This document shows, one piece after another, positions 62,815 to 64,000 of a stretch of DNA of 64,000 bases. This DNA is from Rivularia sp963920925 (GTDB taxonomy: Bacteria > Cyanobacteriota > Cyanobacteriia > Cyanobacteriales > Nostocaceae): the NCBI RefSeq assembly GCF_963920925.1, contig NZ_CAWUDI010000021.1:62001-126000 (forward strand). The letters run 5' to 3'. The stretch's first letter is position 1. Every line of letters begins with the position of its first letter. Under the pieces are notes generated by a model, which ran no database searches, had not been told where the DNA came from, and saw only the letters and a list, made by a program, of their open reading frames with translations. The translations under genes and the position numbers were made by a program.

Positions 62815-63000
62815 TAAAACAAATTCTACTTTCTACACCCCAGATGGCGAACAAGAATTAAAGTTCGTCAAAGAAGCTTTTGACACTAATTGGATAGCCC
62901 ATGTAGATGTTTTTGAAGAGGAATTTTGTCAGCTTACAGGTGCTGGTTACGGGGCTGCTGTAAGTTCGGGTAGTTCTGCAATTAATTTAGTTTTTTTGTG
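62811..63000 (+). pseudogene. DegT/DnrJ/EryC1 aminotransferase, 5' fragment with frameshift
   Basis: The ATG at 62811 reads MIKQILLSTPQM, then shifts frame. The family continues in another frame as GEQELKFVKEAFDTNWIA, HVDVFEEEFCQLTGAGYGAA and VSSGSSAINL, then ends abruptly. ATGGCGAACAAG in place of ATGGGCGAACAAG points to loss of one G. Between WIA and HVD the usual four-residue stretch (PxGP type) is missing as well. Only about 60 of some 370 residues remain, so this is a clear remnant. The following gene starts at 63037. Confidence 0.8.
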
Positions 63001-63036
63001 GTACAAAATCTATATAACCTGACAAAACCATAATAA

Positions 63037-64000
63037 ATGAAAATAAAAAAAACATCTGTTTTAATTCCCGATCCTTGTTACAATCCTCTTGCTTACTATG
63101 TTATACGATGTTTGAAAGAGGCTAGCAGTGAATTTGAGGTCAATCTAATTGTTTCATCAGACAAAATATCAAACGATAATTCTTGGCTAGTTTTTTACAA
63201 ACATTCGTTATTTGTTGATAACTTGTTTTTTGCTGAAAATCCGATTGATTCAGTACAGTTTTTAGATGAGGTGATTCGGATTGTAGAAAATAAAGGAATA
63301 GATATTATTTATCCTGCTTCCGAAGAAGGCTATAAGTTTGTTGCAAAATATCACCAGCTATCAAAATTTTGTAAAATAGTCGCATTACCTAGTGATGAGG
63401 CTTTGTATACGGCTTTTGATAAATGGAAGTTATACCTGTTTCTCAAACAGCATAATATTTCCACACCTGAAAGTTTTCTTCTGGAAGAAATTAAGCAAGT
63501 TAGCCAGTTTAATTATCCCATACTACTCAAACCAGTTGATGGGAGTGGTGGAAAAAATATACAGAAGTTTGACAGTTTAACTAAAGAAAATTCTCAGTTT
63601 ATCTTTGACGATTCTAACGAAGTCTATATAGTTCAGGAATATATAGATGGCTACGATATGGGTTGCAGTGTTATCTGTCACGAAGGTAAAATTCTTGCTT
63701 ATACCATACAGCAGCAATTAGGAGAAGCGGAAGGATTTGGACCCAAAATTGACAAATTGAAATTTGTCCATGATTCTGCTGTTATTGAGATAGTCACAAA
63801 AACTATGAATGCACTCCAATGGAATGGTATTGCAAATTTAGACCTGAGATACAATTCTCAAACTGGACAAATTTGTGTTATAGAAATTAATCCGAGATTC
63901 TGGCAATCTTTAATGGGTTCTCTTTCTGTTGGTGTCAATTTTCCCTATCTTCTATATTTATTATCAAGTGACATTAGTTTTGAACCTGTTTCCTACCCGG
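63037..64000 (+). CDS. ATP-grasp domain ligase, partial (runs off the window)
   Basis: The ATG at 63037 opens a frame of at least 321 codons that continues past base 64000. Recognisable ATP-grasp parts are YPILLKPVDGSGGKNIQKF (nucleotide-binding loop), EVYIVQEYIDGYDMGCSVIC and IANLDLRYNSQTGQICVIEI followed by NPRFW, with the metal-binding Glu and Asn. The N-terminal pre-grasp region includes IDIIYPASEEGYKF. It resembles carnosine-synthase or carbamoyl-phosphate-like ATP-grasp proteins often found in polysaccharide loci, which join a carboxylate to an amine. The start follows the DegT remnant closely. Confidence 0.85.
   Translation, partial: MKIKKTSVLIPDPCYNPLAYYVIRCLKEASSEFEVNLIVSSDKISNDNSWLVFYKHSLFVDNLFFAENPIDSVQFLDEVIRIVENKGIDIIYPASEEGYKFVAKYHQLSKFCKIVALPSDEALYTAFDKWKLYLFLKQHNISTPESFLLEEIKQVSQFNYPILLKPVDGSGGKNIQKFDSLTKENSQFIFDDSNEVYIVQEYIDGYDMGCSVICHEGKILAYTIQQQLGEAEGFGPKIDKLKFVHDSAVIEIVTKTMNALQWNGIANLDLRYNSQTGQICVIEINPRFWQSLMGSLSVGVNFPYLLYLLSSDISFEPVSYP

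Noticed and set aside
1..64000. tRNA, rRNA, riboswitch or prophage
   Set aside because: I looked for cloverleaf-like and conserved leader patterns and for phage gene runs and saw none that I could support by eye.

Overview
The window is chromosomal DNA from a cyanobacterium, most likely a filamentous, heterocyst-type one (Nostocales, in the Calothrix/Rivularia/Nostoc range; the placement is inferred). The evidence is a SasA clock kinase, a DUF1825 protein, a cyanobacterial-type ctaCDE/ctaAB respiratory cluster, many GCGATCGC (HIP1) octamers, and intergenic regions filled with heptamer-like tandem repeats and small palindromic mobile repeats. No rRNA, tRNA, CRISPR array, intact transposase or prophage was seen.

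Layout. 0.4-9.7 kb: a duplicated SagB/ThcOx nitroreductase-like enzyme, a frameshifted DUF4349 lipoprotein, an aldo/keto reductase, a membrane protein, ilvC, two unknown exported proteins and an amidase. 9.9-11.1 kb is a decayed patch: a truncated SMI1/KNR4 gene abutting a BrnT toxin/antitoxin pair whose antitoxin has an in-frame stop, a short gene remnant, and a 208-bp element with 14-bp terminal inverted repeats. 11.1-18.3 kb holds housekeeping genes (pyrF, tyrS, a class A penicillin-binding protein, DUF1825, a TM2 protein, a helix-hairpin-helix protein, lepB) and a solo right end of an IS200/IS605-type element. 18.6-27.7 kb holds two tandem paralogous Ser/Thr kinases with different C-terminal modules, an exported unknown, sasA, a Nudix hydrolase, a GIY-YIG protein, a small unknown and a peptidoglycan-binding protein. 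27.9-34.2 kb is the cytochrome c oxidase locus: ctaC-ctaD-ctaE on the minus strand, divergent from ctaA-ctaB (heme A and heme O synthesis). 34.4-46.5 kb holds a small unknown, a hicB-hicA pair with a frameshifted hicA toxin, a ferredoxin/metallo-beta-lactamase fusion, a 1485-residue CheB-CheR-PAS-kinase-receiver hybrid, clpP, a thioredoxin-fold DUF255 protein and ilvH.

47.6-64.0 kb is one plus-strand exopolysaccharide/capsule cluster that continues past the window: a membrane-bound nucleotide-sugar dehydratase, a DUF4874/DUF4832 protein, a MurJ-type flippase, a GT2, three GT4 glycosyltransferases, a Wzy-like polymerase, a phosphoglycosyl transferase, then an accessory set (PLP aminotransferase-like protein, PhyH-type dioxygenase, FemAB/GNAT-like acyltransferase, DegT remnant, ATP-grasp ligase). 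The set suggests Wzx/Wzy-style assembly of a polymer carrying an unusual, possibly amino-acid-like, decoration. This accessory set is the best candidate for undescribed biochemistry. A 13-bp palindrome with matching flank lies in the two long intergenic regions in front of and within this cluster.

A recurring theme is gene decay at accessory loci (DUF4349, SMI1, BrnA-like antitoxin, HicA, DegT) and colonisation of gene borders by small repeats, which in several places extend into apparent coding ends.
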